From NCBI RefSeq assembly GCF_016107655.1, contig NZ_JABASX010000003.1:415203-479202 (forward strand): 64,000 bases of DNA. Direction: 5' to 3'. The translations under genes were made by a program, and so were the position numbers. Each line of letters opens with the position of its first letter. Position 1 is the first letter of the stretch. This stretch comes from Brevibacterium antiquum (GTDB lineage Bacteria > Actinomycetota > Actinomycetes > Actinomycetales > Brevibacteriaceae). The notes below the pieces were generated by a model. It made no database searches. It was not told the origin of the DNA and saw only the letters and a list, made by a program, of their open reading frames with translations. This document shows, in pieces, positions 1 through 8,041 of the stretch.

Positions 1-2
1 TG

Positions 3-779
3 GCTGAGCTCAATCGCATCTCGCCGCGGCAGAATCTCCATCAGGGTCAGGTGCTGTCCCTGCCTGAGAAGAACGACCTGCCCGATACCGACCCTTCGCA
101 TGTCGTCGCACCGGGCGAGACTCTGCCCGGAATCGCCGCCAGGCATCAGATGTCGCCCGGCAGCCTGCGCCGTGCGAATTCGATGGGCGACGACTCGTTC
201 CTCCAGGTCGGCGAGCTGCTGCTGCTCAGAGATTCGACGGCTCGACGGCATCGCACACCGCCCCAGCCACCGACCGATATTCCGCGCGTCGCCACGAGCG
301 CTCAGGTCGAGGGCATCAGACCCAATGTGCTCGCAGCCGCACGACTGAACAAATTCACACTCCTGCAGAGAACTCACCCGGCACCGGCCCAGGCCCGATT
401 CATCGTTGCCTCAATCGCCGAGGAGCTCGGAGCCGACCCGGCACTCATGCAGGCCGTTGCCGCGCAGGAATCAGGTTTCCAGCACACCACTGTCTCGGCG
501 GGGAATGCCATCGGCATCATGCAGGTCACTCCTCGATCGGGCAGGTGGGCCAGCGACATCGTCGGCCGCAGTCTCGATCTCCTTGATCTCGGCGACAACA
601 TCGTTGCGGGAACAGTCATCTTGGGATGGCTGATCGAAACTGCAGAATCGGAGAACGAGGCACTGGCGGGCTACTATCAGGATCTTCGCTCCGTGAGATC
701 CGAGGGATTGCTGCCCGAGACGAAGGCCTTCGTCCGCGCCGTTCAAATGCAGCGACAGCGAATGCAGGAGGCGCTATGA
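3..779 (+). CDS. LysM domain / lytic transglycosylase-like (SLT) protein, 5' end cut off
   Basis: Probable secreted or cell-wall peptidoglycan hydrolase. The frame is open to the window edge, and its first visible residues (AELNRIS...LHQGQVLSLPE) read as the end of a LysM repeat, so the true start lies upstream and the GTG at 51 is internal. A second LysM (HVVAPGETLPGIAARHQMSPGSL...) follows. The C-terminal ~120 residues look like a transglycosylase SLT domain, with a likely catalytic Glu in AAQESGF, a GIMQVTP motif and a late GYY element. The stop overlaps the kinase ATG (ATGA), so both are probably translated together. Lytic activity is inferred from the motifs; substrate and localisation cannot be judged without the N-terminus. 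Confidence 0.8.
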   Translation, partial: AELNRISPRQNLHQGQVLSLPEKNDLPDTDPSHVVAPGETLPGIAARHQMSPGSLRRANSMGDDSFLQVGELLLLRDSTARRHRTPPQPPTDIPRVATSAQVEGIRPNVLAAARLNKFTLLQRTHPAPAQARFIVASIAEELGADPALMQAVAAQESGFQHTTVSAGNAIGIMQVTPRSGRWASDIVGRSLDLLDLGDNIVAGTVILGWLIETAESENEALAGYYQDLRSVRSEGLLPETKAFVRAVQMQRQRMQEAL

Positions 780-2851
780 GTGCCCGTACGGATCCGCTCA
801 TCGGCACAATTCTCAATGACCGCTACAGCATCGACGCGAAGATCGCGCGCGGTGGAATGGCGATGGTCTACCGCGGCACGGATCTGCGCCTTGACCGTGA
901 GATCGCGATCAAGGTCATGCATGACCACCTCATCAGCGACGACACCTTCGTCGAACGGTTCCGACGCGAGGCCATCAACGCCGGACGGCTGACCCACCCG
1001 AATCTCGTGGCCATCCATGACCAGGCCCGCGACGGCGACACGGTCTATCTTGTGATGGAGTACCTGCCGTCGGTGACTCTGCGCCGCGAGCTCAAGCACC
1101 GGGGCACCTTCACTCCGCGTCAGGCGATCGTCGTCCTCGATGCGATCCTCGCCGCACTCGAAGCAGTCCATTCCACGGGAATCATCCATCGCGATCTCAA
1201 ACCCGACAATGTCCTCCTCGGCACCGATGGTCAGGTCAAGCTCGCGGACTTCGGTTTGGCGCGCGCCGTCACCACCGCGACGACGACCAAGACCCTGATC
1301 GGCACTGTCGGATATGTGGCGCCTGAGCTCGTCACGCGGACTGGCGCCGATATCCGCACCGACCTCTACACGGTCGGCATCATGTTCTACGAGATGCTCA
1401 CCGGGATGCAGCCCTATACGGATGAAGTCCCCATCCAGGTCGCATACCGCCACGTACACGATTCCGTACCGCCTCCGTCAGACCAGGTCACCGGACTGAG
1501 TCCGCGCCTTGACGCCCTGGTGCTGTGGGCGACGTCAAAGGATCCCGCCGACCGTCCCGATGACGCCGCGCAGTTCCGTCATGCCCTCGCCGAGGCCCGA
1601 TCCGAGATGAGCGAGAGCGAACTCGACCTCGGCGACCCCAATGTCGTACCGGGTGAGCACTCCCCCAAGCTGACAGCGAGCATCGATCTCGGAGCTGAAG
1701 CTCCGAAAGAGAAGCGATCGCGCACCGACGAGATCCCCTACCTCGAGAACGACGAAGACAACGAGAACGCCGAGGCGGAGCACGCCGATACTGACACCGA
1801 CGAAGAGTCTGGTGCGGCGGGGACAGCCGCAGCGGCTGGTGCCGCAGGCATCGGTGCCGCTGGTGTCGGTGCCGCTGGTGCCGCTGCCGCCTCGAAGGCA
1901 GACGATGCGGCGACCTCCCCCGACGGTGTCTCCCAGGACAACACCGATCACGGTGACGAGAACGAACCCGAGCACGGCGAAGACAAGGCCGACGACAAGA
2001 CCGCAGTCGCGGCGGCAGCAGCCACAGCCTCGGCGACTTCAGCACCAACCCGTCGACGCAGACGACGACTGGCGGCAACCGTCGGGGCTGCGTTGCTCGT
2101 GCTCGCCCTTGTGGCCTGGCTGGTCATCGCAAACCTTCCCGCGCCCACCTCGATCGTGCCGGCCCAGCTGGCGGGCAAGGACCTTGACAAGGTGACCTCG
2201 CAGATCGAGGACACCGGTCTCGACGCTCAGCCGAAGGAAGTCTTCGACGACAGCGTCCCAGCTGGTGTCGTCATCGGCACAGACCCGGTCGGCGGATCCG
2301 AACTTGCCCCGGACTCGACCGTCACGGTCGTCGTGTCCAAGGGCGAAGAGATGTTCCCCGTCCCCAAGCTCAAGGGGCTCAGCTCCGACGAAGCTGAGGC
2401 CGCGCTGAAGAAGGCCGAGTTGAAGCTCGGCAAGGTGGACGAAGAGTACAGTGACTCGGTCGACAACGACGATGTCATCTCAGCGTCGAAGAAGCAGGGC
2501 GAGGACCTGTCCAAGGGCACCGAGGTCGATCTCGTTGTGTCCAAGGGAGTCAAGCCGACCCCCGTGCCCAATGTCGAGGGCCTGACCTTCGATGCCGCAT
2601 ATGCGACCTTGGCCAAACGCGGATTCCGTGTGGGCAAGGACGAGGTCTTCTCCGACGACATCCCCAAGGGCAAAGTGGTCTCACAGTGGCCCAAGAGCTC
2701 TGAGGCGAAGCCCTATGACTCTCTCATCATTGTCCGCGTCTCCAAGGGCAAGGAGAAGAAGGAAGAGTCCAAGGACGACAAGAAGGACGAGAAGAAGAAG
2801 GACGACGACAAGGACAGCAAGAAGGACGAAGACAAGAAGAAGAAAGACTGA
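776..2851 (+). CDS. pknL: PASTA-domain serine/threonine protein kinase (PknL-like)
   Basis: Membrane-anchored Hanks-type kinase, 691 aa from the ATG that overlaps the upstream stop. Kinase domain residues ~15-275: glycine loop ARGGMAMVYRG, Lys46 in AIKVM, HRDLKPDN with Asp140, DFG at 158-160, GTVGYVAPE. An acidic then Ala/Gly-rich linker (~300-425) leads to an Arg cluster and one transmembrane helix (~432-454). Three extracellular PASTA repeats follow, then a Lys/Asp-rich tail. PASTA kinases sense muropeptides or lipid II and control cell-wall growth. The neighbouring aroG matches the pknL-aroG region of corynebacteria and mycobacteria, which is why I prefer PknL over PknB; that assignment rests on synteny. 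Confidence 0.88.
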   Translation: MSARTDPLIGTILNDRYSIDAKIARGGMAMVYRGTDLRLDREIAIKVMHDHLISDDTFVERFRREAINAGRLTHPNLVAIHDQARDGDTVYLVMEYLPSVTLRRELKHRGTFTPRQAIVVLDAILAALEAVHSTGIIHRDLKPDNVLLGTDGQVKLADFGLARAVTTATTTKTLIGTVGYVAPELVTRTGADIRTDLYTVGIMFYEMLTGMQPYTDEVPIQVAYRHVHDSVPPPSDQVTGLSPRLDALVLWATSKDPADRPDDAAQFRHALAEARSEMSESELDLGDPNVVPGEHSPKLTASIDLGAEAPKEKRSRTDEIPYLENDEDNENAEAEHADTDTDEESGAAGTAAAAGAAGIGAAGVGAAGAAAASKADDAATSPDGVSQDNTDHGDENEPEHGEDKADDKTAVAAAAATASATSAPTRRRRRRLAATVGAALLVLALVAWLVIANLPAPTSIVPAQLAGKDLDKVTSQIEDTGLDAQPKEVFDDSVPAGVVIGTDPVGGSELAPDSTVTVVVSKGEEMFPVPKLKGLSSDEAEAALKKAELKLGKVDEEYSDSVDNDDVISASKKQGEDLSKGTEVDLVVSKGVKPTPVPNVEGLTFDAAYATLAKRGFRVGKDEVFSDDIPKGKVVSQWPKSSEAKPYDSLIIVRVSKGKEKKEESKDDKKDEKKKDDDKDSKKDEDKKKKD

Positions 2852-2910
2852 TCACATCGATCAGGGACCCTTCCCCACAGCGGGTCTTTCTCTGAAGCCG
2901 AATGAAATAA

Positions 2911-2945
2911 CAGGTGGCCGTGCGATTCGTTCGCACGGCCACCTG
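2911..2945. terminator. Bidirectional hairpin terminator between pknL and aroG
   Basis: Perfect 15-bp inverted repeat (2911-2925 with 2931-2945) around a 5-nt loop, midway between two convergent genes. On the minus strand the stem is followed by a T-rich run (TTATTTCATT), so it best fits the end of the aroG transcript but can stop both. Confidence 0.8.
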
Positions 2946-2996
2946 CTTCTCTGGTATCTGAGAAGACGAGTCGACGTCTGTCAGCCGACACTCACA

Positions 2997-4391
2997 TCAG
3001 TTGCGACGAGTCAGGTACTCCGCGACCTGGAAGGCCATCTCAAGTGACTGGTCGTGATTGAGGCGAGGATCGACGAGTGTCTCATAGCGACGGCGCAGAC
3101 CCTCGTCGTCGATCTCGGTCGCTCCGCCCATGATCTCTGTGACGTCGTCACCGGTGAGTTCGATGTGCAGTCCGCCCGGAATGGTCCCGGCGTCCTGATG
3201 GGCGCTGAAGAATCCTTCGACCTCGGCCATGACATCTTCGAACCGGCGGGTCTTGTACCCGGTATTCGAGGTGATGGTGTTGCCGTGCATCGGATCGCAG
3301 ACCCAGGTCACGTGCGGCAGGCGGTCACCGACTCCGGCAAGCAGCTTCGGCAGAGCCTCGGTGATCTTCCCTGCGCCCATGCGAGTCACGAAGGTCAGTC
3401 GGCCGGGCTCGGCATCCGGGTCGAGCTTCTCAGCCAACGCCAGCGCTTCGTCTGCGGTGGCCGTCGGACCGAGCTTGACGCCGATCGGATTGCGGACCTT
3501 CGACAGGAAGTCCACGTGGGCTCCGTCGATGTCACGGGTGCGTTCGCCGATCCACAGGAAATGTCCGGACACGTCGTAGGCCTCGCCTGTCCGTGAGTCG
3601 ATCCGCGTCAGTGCACGTTCGTATTCGAGCAGGAGAGCCTCATGAGCGGCGTAGAATTCGGTGGTCCTCAACGCATCGAAGTCAGCTCCGCACGCGTCCA
3701 TGAAGCGGATCGCACGATCGATCTCGCGCGCAGTCTGCTCATAGCGTTGGTAGCCGGGGTTCGATGTCAGGAATCCGCGATTCCACTCGTGGACGAGTCG
3801 CAGGTCTGCGAAACCACCCTGGGTGAAGGCTCGGATGAGATTGAGCGTGGAAGCGGAGACATGGTATCCCTGCAGCAGTCTCGCCGGATCGTGACGGCGT
3901 GATTCCTCGGTGAACTCATAGCCGTTGACGATGTCGCCGCGGTACGAGGGAAGCGTGACGCCGTCCCGCGTCTCCGTATCCGCGGACCGGGGTTTGGCGA
4001 ACTGGCCGGCCATGCGACCGATCTTGACGACCGGCATCGAACCGCCGTAGGTGAGCACCGCCGCCATCTGCAGCACGGTCTGCACTCGGGCGCGGATCTT
4101 GTCAGCTTGAGCGCCGGCGAAGGACTCGGCGCAGTCACCACCGGCAAGGACGAAGGCCTCGCCGCGAGAAGCAGCTGCAATGCGCTGTTTGAGGACATCG
4201 GCCTCGCCCGCGAAGACCAGCGGAGGAGAGCTGCGCAGGCTGGTCAGCGAATCGTCGAGGGCCTGGCCATCGAGATAGGTCGGCTGCTGCTGCGGATTCA
4301 TCTCACGCCAGTCGTCAAGACCGCTGAGATCGTTCGTGCCCGCTGGGGCGCTGTCCCTGTTGGCGAATACCGGATCGATATGGAGGCTCAC
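2997..4391 (-). CDS. aroG: Class II 3-deoxy-D-arabino-heptulosonate 7-phosphate (DAHP) synthase
   Basis: First enzyme of the shikimate pathway, condensing phosphoenolpyruvate and erythrose 4-phosphate. The 464 aa match the plant-like class II type: AGGDCAESFAG, GRMAGQFAKPRS, SYRGDIVNG, LVHEWNRGF, GERTRDIDGAHVDF, RMGAGK and WVCDPMHGNT, with the expected metal-binding Cys, His and Glu motifs. Start is GTG at 4391 with a purine-rich site (GAAAGA) inside the end of the preceding gene. It is last in the gcvH-FHA-bfn-aroG run, 10 bp after the nuclease gene. Class II enzymes in actinobacteria are usually feedback regulated and can partner with chorismate mutase; no partner gene is present here. Confidence 0.95.
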   Translation of the reverse strand: MSLHIDPVFANRDSAPAGTNDLSGLDDWREMNPQQQPTYLDGQALDDSLTSLRSSPPLVFAGEADVLKQRIAAASRGEAFVLAGGDCAESFAGAQADKIRARVQTVLQMAAVLTYGGSMPVVKIGRMAGQFAKPRSADTETRDGVTLPSYRGDIVNGYEFTEESRRHDPARLLQGYHVSASTLNLIRAFTQGGFADLRLVHEWNRGFLTSNPGYQRYEQTAREIDRAIRFMDACGADFDALRTTEFYAAHEALLLEYERALTRIDSRTGEAYDVSGHFLWIGERTRDIDGAHVDFLSKVRNPIGVKLGPTATADEALALAEKLDPDAEPGRLTFVTRMGAGKITEALPKLLAGVGDRLPHVTWVCDPMHGNTITSNTGYKTRRFEDVMAEVEGFFSAHQDAGTIPGGLHIELTGDDVTEIMGGATEIDDEGLRRRYETLVDPRLNHDQSLEMAFQVAEYLTRRN

Positions 4392-4401
4392 AATCGTTCT
4401 T

Positions 4402-4887
4402 TCATGATGTTTCGGTACCGGTCTCGAAGTCCTCGGCCGAGACGTTGTCGAGGAAGTCCCGGAACTGGGCCACTTCCTCTTCGTCAGCCGCTGGTGCTTC
4501 GATTCCGGATTCTTCGAGAAGTTCTGAATTGACGTAGACGGGACACTGTGCCGTGAGAGCCAGCGTCACCGCGTCGGAGGGTCGTGCCGAAATCGACTTT
4601 CCATCGTTCGTATGAAGTTCGGCCAGGAAGATCTGCCCGTCGCGGCCGGTGATTGTCACGTCGGCCAATGATGCTTCATATGCTTCGAGCGTGTCGAGCA
4701 GAAGCGCATGTGCCATCGGTCGCGGCGGGGTCAGTCCCCGCTGCGCGATCGAGAGTGCATTTGCTTCGATGGCTCCGACCCAGATGGGCAGGTAGTAGGC
4801 CGGTTCGGTTGCTTTGAGCAACAGGATCGGCTGGTTGGCTGGCATTTCGATGCGAACACCAACAACCTCAACTTCGATGTTTGACAT
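4402..4887 (-). CDS. Bifunctional nuclease (BFN/DUF151) family protein
   Basis: 161-aa small protein of the bifunctional nuclease family. Recognisable elements: PILLLKATEPAYYLPIWVGAIEANAL, RPMAHALLLDTLEAYE, the IFLAEL strand, and ISARPSDAVTLAL near the C-terminus. The tail is acidic (ADEEEVAQFRDFLDNV). Relatives have been proposed to act as nucleases, but the cellular role in actinobacteria is unclear. It sits 10 bp behind the FHA gene with a good GGGGGA site, in the same order as M. tuberculosis gcvH-garA-...-Rv1829, except that the MerR-type gene usually found between garA and bfn is missing here. Confidence 0.85.
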   Translation of the reverse strand: MSNIEVEVVGVRIEMPANQPILLLKATEPAYYLPIWVGAIEANALSIAQRGLTPPRPMAHALLLDTLEAYEASLADVTITGRDGQIFLAELHTNDGKSISARPSDAVTLALTAQCPVYVNSELLEESGIEAPAADEEEVAQFRDFLDNVSAEDFETGTETS

Positions 4888-4897
4888 TATCCCCCGG

Positions 4898-5917
4898 TCA
4901 GGAGCGCGGACGCTGCTGGAAAATCATCCGGAACTTGCCGATCTGCACATCGGCTCCGTTCTGCAGTTCAATTGAATCGATCAGCTGACGACCCACATAG
5001 GTCCCGTTGAGCGACCCGGTGTCGCGAAGCGTGAATCCGCTTGGAGTCCGAATGAACTCGGCGTGCTTGCGCGAGACTGTGACATCGTCAAGGAAGATGT
5101 CCGCGTTCGGGCTGCGCCCCACTGTCACCACATCAGTGTCGAGCAGAATCTGCGAACCCGAGTCCGGGCCCGAGACGACGACGAGCAGCGCATCTGTGTC
5201 CTGCAGACCTTCAAGGTCGGGCACAGGGTGGATCTCGCCGGTATGCGGATCCAGAATTCCATGGAACTGCTGGCTGCCGGAATCGTTGGAGCCCGGCCGG
5301 TCGTTGCCGTACTGCTGGCCCTGACCATTCCCGTTGTACGGGTTCTGGCCCTGGCTGCCGGATTGCGGCTGATTGCCGTACTGCGGCTGACCGCCCTGAC
5401 CATTGGGATCCTGTGGAATATAGCCACCGCCCTGGGGCTGATTGCCCTGAGGAGGATACTGCCCCTGATCCTGCTGGTACTGCGGCTGCTGATATGGAGG
5501 CTGCTGACCCTGCTGATACGAAGGCTGCTGACCGTTGTTGTACTGGCCCTGCTGCCCCTGGTTCTGCGGCACACCATACTGACCGTAGCCGGGCTGCTGA
5601 GCACTGTTCTGCTGCGGAGCATTGCCGTACTGCGGCGCCTGCGATCCGTTGTTCACGGGCTGCTGGCCGTAGGGAGGTGTCTCCTGCGGAGTCGGTCCGC
5701 CCTGTGGCTGCGACTGGGCATAGTTCTGGACGTTGCCCTGGCTGCCGCCGCCGTTCTGACCATATGGGTCGACCAGCGGGTTGTGGCGTGTTTCGGGGTC
5801 CGTGCTCTCATCACCATTGCCGGCGCCGAACGGAAACTTCTTCGATTGCGGCACTTGACCGTTGTCATACCAGGTCTGCGAGGGGTTGGGACGACCTTGA
5901 TCGTTATTCTGCGACAT
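4898..5917 (-). CDS. FHA-domain protein with Gln/Gly/Pro-rich N-terminal half (GarA/OdhI-like position)
   Basis: 339 aa. Residues ~1-215 are low complexity, with many QGQ, QPQYGN and QQPPYQQ motifs, and are probably disordered. The C-terminal ~100 residues are a forkhead-associated domain that binds phosphothreonine: VTVGRSPNADIFLDD, VSRKHAEF, TGSLNGTYV. The neighbours gcvH and bfn match the garA locus. GarA and OdhI are phosphorylated by PASTA kinases and regulate 2-oxoglutarate metabolism. I do not see the usual N-terminal ETT(S) phosphorylation motif and the N-terminus is much longer than in GarA (~160 aa), so equivalent function is uncertain. Start ATG overlaps the gcvH stop by one base (TAATG). 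Confidence 0.85.
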   Translation of the reverse strand: MSQNNDQGRPNPSQTWYDNGQVPQSKKFPFGAGNGDESTDPETRHNPLVDPYGQNGGGSQGNVQNYAQSQPQGGPTPQETPPYGQQPVNNGSQAPQYGNAPQQNSAQQPGYGQYGVPQNQGQQGQYNNGQQPSYQQGQQPPYQQPQYQQDQGQYPPQGNQPQGGGYIPQDPNGQGGQPQYGNQPQSGSQGQNPYNGNGQGQQYGNDRPGSNDSGSQQFHGILDPHTGEIHPVPDLEGLQDTDALLVVVSGPDSGSQILLDTDVVTVGRSPNADIFLDDVTVSRKHAEFIRTPSGFTLRDTGSLNGTYVGRQLIDSIELQNGADVQIGKFRMIFQQRPRS

Positions 5918-6321
5918 TACGCCTCCTCGCTCTTAATGAGCTCTTGGTACTGCTCGCTGTCCAACAGCGCGTCGACCTGCTCTGGATCACTGAGTTCGAC
6001 GAGATACATCCAGCCGTCCTGGAACGGGGATGAATTCACGGTCTCGGGAGCGTCGTCGAGTCCTTCGTTGACTTCCGTGACCGAACCGGACACGGGTGCG
6101 ACGAGATCGGACACGCTCTTCGTGCTCTCAACCTCACCACAGGATTCTCCAGCAGTGGTCTTATCGCCGACATCAGGAAGATCGACATACACGACGTCAC
6201 CCAGCTGTTCCTGGGCAAAATCGGTGATACCCACCCGCACAACTGCACTGTTGTCCGTGGTCTCGACCCATTCGTGGTCGCGTGAGTATCGCAAGGACAC
6301 TGGATAATCCAGGTTTGCCAT
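5917..6321 (-). CDS. gcvH: Glycine cleavage system H protein
   Basis: 134-aa lipoyl carrier protein that shuttles the aminomethyl group between the P, T and L proteins. Visible family signatures: HEWV, VGITDFAQEQLGDVVYVDLP, and the lipoylation loop ESTKSVSDL with Lys68 as attachment site, then APVSGSVTEVN and the SPFQDGWMYLVEL C-terminus. Length is normal. ATG is preceded by GAGGAG at good spacing. It begins the minus-strand group gcvH-FHA-bfn-aroG. The other glycine cleavage genes are not in this window. Confidence 0.95.
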   Translation of the reverse strand: MANLDYPVSLRYSRDHEWVETTDNSAVVRVGITDFAQEQLGDVVYVDLPDVGDKTTAGESCGEVESTKSVSDLVAPVSGSVTEVNEGLDDAPETVNSSPFQDGWMYLVELSDPEQVDALLDSEQYQELIKSEEA

Positions 6322-6491
6322 GTCGACTCCTCTTAGCTTGTTGGTCCTCCAAGCATAGCCGCCTGAGGTGATTTCATAACAATCACGAAACAGAAATGTT
6401 ACCGATCCTCGGGACCAGCCCAGGCTCGCACCCGCTTCTCACGTGACTACCTGGGATGATACCCGTTTTTTCGAGGTCACGAAACGCGGTT

Positions 6492-6519
6492 TTGGCACTT
6501 GGCCGGGGATCGTTATAGG
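6492..6519 (+). promoter_or_regulatory. Putative promoter of tRNA-Pro
   Basis: TTGGCA (6492-6497), 16-bp spacer, TATAGG (6514-6519), about 35 bp before the tRNA. Sigma-70-like by eye only. Confidence 0.35.
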
Positions 6520-6553
6520 GTGGGTCTCGTTGCTTTCCGAAGCATCACGGAAA

Positions 6554-6627
6554 CGGGCTATAGCGCAGCTTGGTAGCGCGCTTCACTGGGGGTGAAGAGG
6601 TCGTGGGTTCAAATCCCGCTAGCCCGA
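6554..6627 (+). tRNA. tRNA-Pro (anticodon GGG)
   Basis: Complete cloverleaf of 74 nt. Acceptor arms CGGGCTA/TAGCCCG with discriminator A, D-arm GCGC...GCGC, anticodon stem CTTCA/TGAAG with loop CTGGGGG giving anticodon GGG, and T-arm GTGGG-TTCAAAT-CCCGC. The 3' CCA is not encoded (CCG follows). The downstream side carries an unusual repeat block, as is often seen at tRNA integration sites. Confidence 0.95.
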
Positions 6628-6676
6628 CCGGTGTGATGTGTCGCGACATCGTTCACTCGATGTCGCGGCACATTTC

Positions 6677-6737
6677 TCTTTTCTGACCCGGTCAATCTCT
6701 TTTCTGACCCAGTCAAGCTCATTTCTGACCCGGCCAA
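6677..6737. repeat. Three 21-bp-period tandem repeats downstream of tRNA-Pro
   Basis: TCTTTTCTGACCCGGTCAA at 6677, TCTTTTCTGACCCAGTCAA at 6698 and TCATTTCTGACCCGGCCAA at 6719, an exact 21-bp period. They are flanked by copies of GTCTCACGACATCG (6738 and 6771) and an 8-bp inverted repeat (6645-6652 with 6659-6666). No transposase gene is present. The arrangement resembles multi-repeat ends of IS elements and may be a relict; this is inference. Confidence 0.75.
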
Positions 6738-6817
6738 GTCTCACGACATCGCGCGCACATTCGGGTGCATGTCTCACGACATCGTTCACTGCATGTCTCA
6801 CGTCAGCTTGGCTCACG

Positions 6818-8041
6818 TCATCGTTCCGCCTGCTCCTGCGCTCCTCCGAGCCGACCGGCGAAGATCATTGTGACCGCGCCGATGACGATCAGCACGGACA
6901 GACCCCAGCGGAGCGTGCCGAGGCTGGCGATGATTCCCACCAGCGGGCTGGTGGCCAGGAATCCGACCCTCATGATCCAGTTGACCAGCGTCACTCCTCC
7001 GGCTCTGCCCACACCTGGAATGTGAGCAGCGGCTCCGAGCGCTCCTGGAACCAGAGTCGCCGATCCGTACCCCATGAGTGTCAGTCCGACCAACAGCTGA
7101 ACCGGCTCGATGGCAGTGACGACACCGATCCCGCCGAGGGCGATGAGGCCTCCCCCGAGGCGAGCGATCCGGCTGGAGCCGAAGCGCTGGACCAGGAAGT
7201 CCCCGCTGAAGCGGCCCAGACACTGACTGCCGATGACCACACTGAAGGCGATTCCGGCGGTGGCGGCAGGCACCCCGCTGAACTCGACTGCCGCAATCGC
7301 GGACCAGTTGTTCGCAATGTCCTCCACAGCCGTTCCGCAGATTGCGACCACGGCCAGCGGCAGCGCCACCAGCAGAACCGCACGCTTCGAACTTGGTCGA
7401 GCACCGTTGGAAGGCTCGCTGACATCGGCTGCGGCCTCAGCGTCAACGCCCGTTCCTGCCCGCCGTCTGCTCTGGCCAACGTCTCCGATCAGCCTGCGGG
7501 CCGACATGATCACGATGAAAGTCACCACCGCGATCAGGGCCAGATGGACCCTCATGTCCACGCCGTTGCCTGCAGCAATGGTGGCAGCTGCACCGCTGGC
7601 AAGACCTCCGAGACTCCACAGCGCGTGCATCGACGAGAGAATGACGCGCGACAGACTCTCCTGCACCCCGATGCCGACGACGTTCTGCGCCACATCAACA
7701 ATGGCATCGAAGAAGCCGACGAAGAACAGACAGGCGGCCATCATCCAGCCATTGACGGACCACGCTGTGGCGGCCGCGGAGAGTCCCAGGAGAAGAGTGC
7801 CTCCCACGACGACAGCGTTGGCTCCGAACCGTGAGATGAGGTGCGCCGGGACGACAGAGGAGGCGATGGCGCCGAGGGCGAAGGAAGCGACGACGAGCCC
7901 GAACTCCCAGGAACTCAGTCCCAGCCGCTCGACCAACAGCGGGTACCACGGCAGCAGTGCCGCGAACATGAGGCCGTTGCAGCCGAAGTAGAGACCGACG
8001 CCGGCTATCGCACGGGCTCCGGAGCTGGGCCGATGGCTCAT
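6818..8041 (-). CDS. Major facilitator superfamily (MFS) transporter
   Basis: 407-aa integral membrane protein with about 12 hydrophobic helices and a central cytoplasmic loop rich in Arg, Glu and Ser (~RRLIGDVGQSRRRAGTGVDAE). The N-terminal half holds GVGLYFGCNGLMFAALLPWYPLLVERLGL; the C-terminal half has GFSVVIGSQCLGRFSGD, resembling MFS sugar/drug-type carriers of the FucP/YbjJ kind. The substrate cannot be read from sequence. Its ATG overlaps the stop of the ion transporter gene (ATGA), so the two form an operon. Confidence 0.85.
   Translation of the reverse strand: MSHRPSSGARAIAGVGLYFGCNGLMFAALLPWYPLLVERLGLSSWEFGLVVASFALGAIASSVVPAHLISRFGANAVVVGGTLLLGLSAAATAWSVNGWMMAACLFFVGFFDAIVDVAQNVVGIGVQESLSRVILSSMHALWSLGGLASGAAATIAAGNGVDMRVHLALIAVVTFIVIMSARRLIGDVGQSRRRAGTGVDAEAAADVSEPSNGARPSSKRAVLLVALPLAVVAICGTAVEDIANNWSAIAAVEFSGVPAATAGIAFSVVIGSQCLGRFSGDFLVQRFGSSRIARLGGGLIALGGIGVVTAIEPVQLLVGLTLMGYGSATLVPGALGAAAHIPGVGRAGGVTLVNWIMRVGFLATSPLVGIIASLGTLRWGLSVLIVIGAVTMIFAGRLGGAQEQAER

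Noticed and set aside
626..775. Earlier start for the kinase, 50 residues upstream
   Set aside because: That extension lies within the upstream coding sequence and has no conserved pattern; ATG 776 overlaps the stop in the usual ATGA manner.
5063..6307. 414-codon plus-strand frame opposite the FHA and gcvH genes
   Set aside because: Leu/Val-rich shadow of the Gln-rich repeat region; the minus-strand FHA and H-protein motifs are unambiguous.
6619..6816. 65-residue minus-strand protein after tRNA-Pro (VRNELDWVRKEIDRVRKE)
   Set aside because: The apparent coiled coil is produced by the 21-bp tandem repeat and there is no ribosome site; better treated as repeat DNA.
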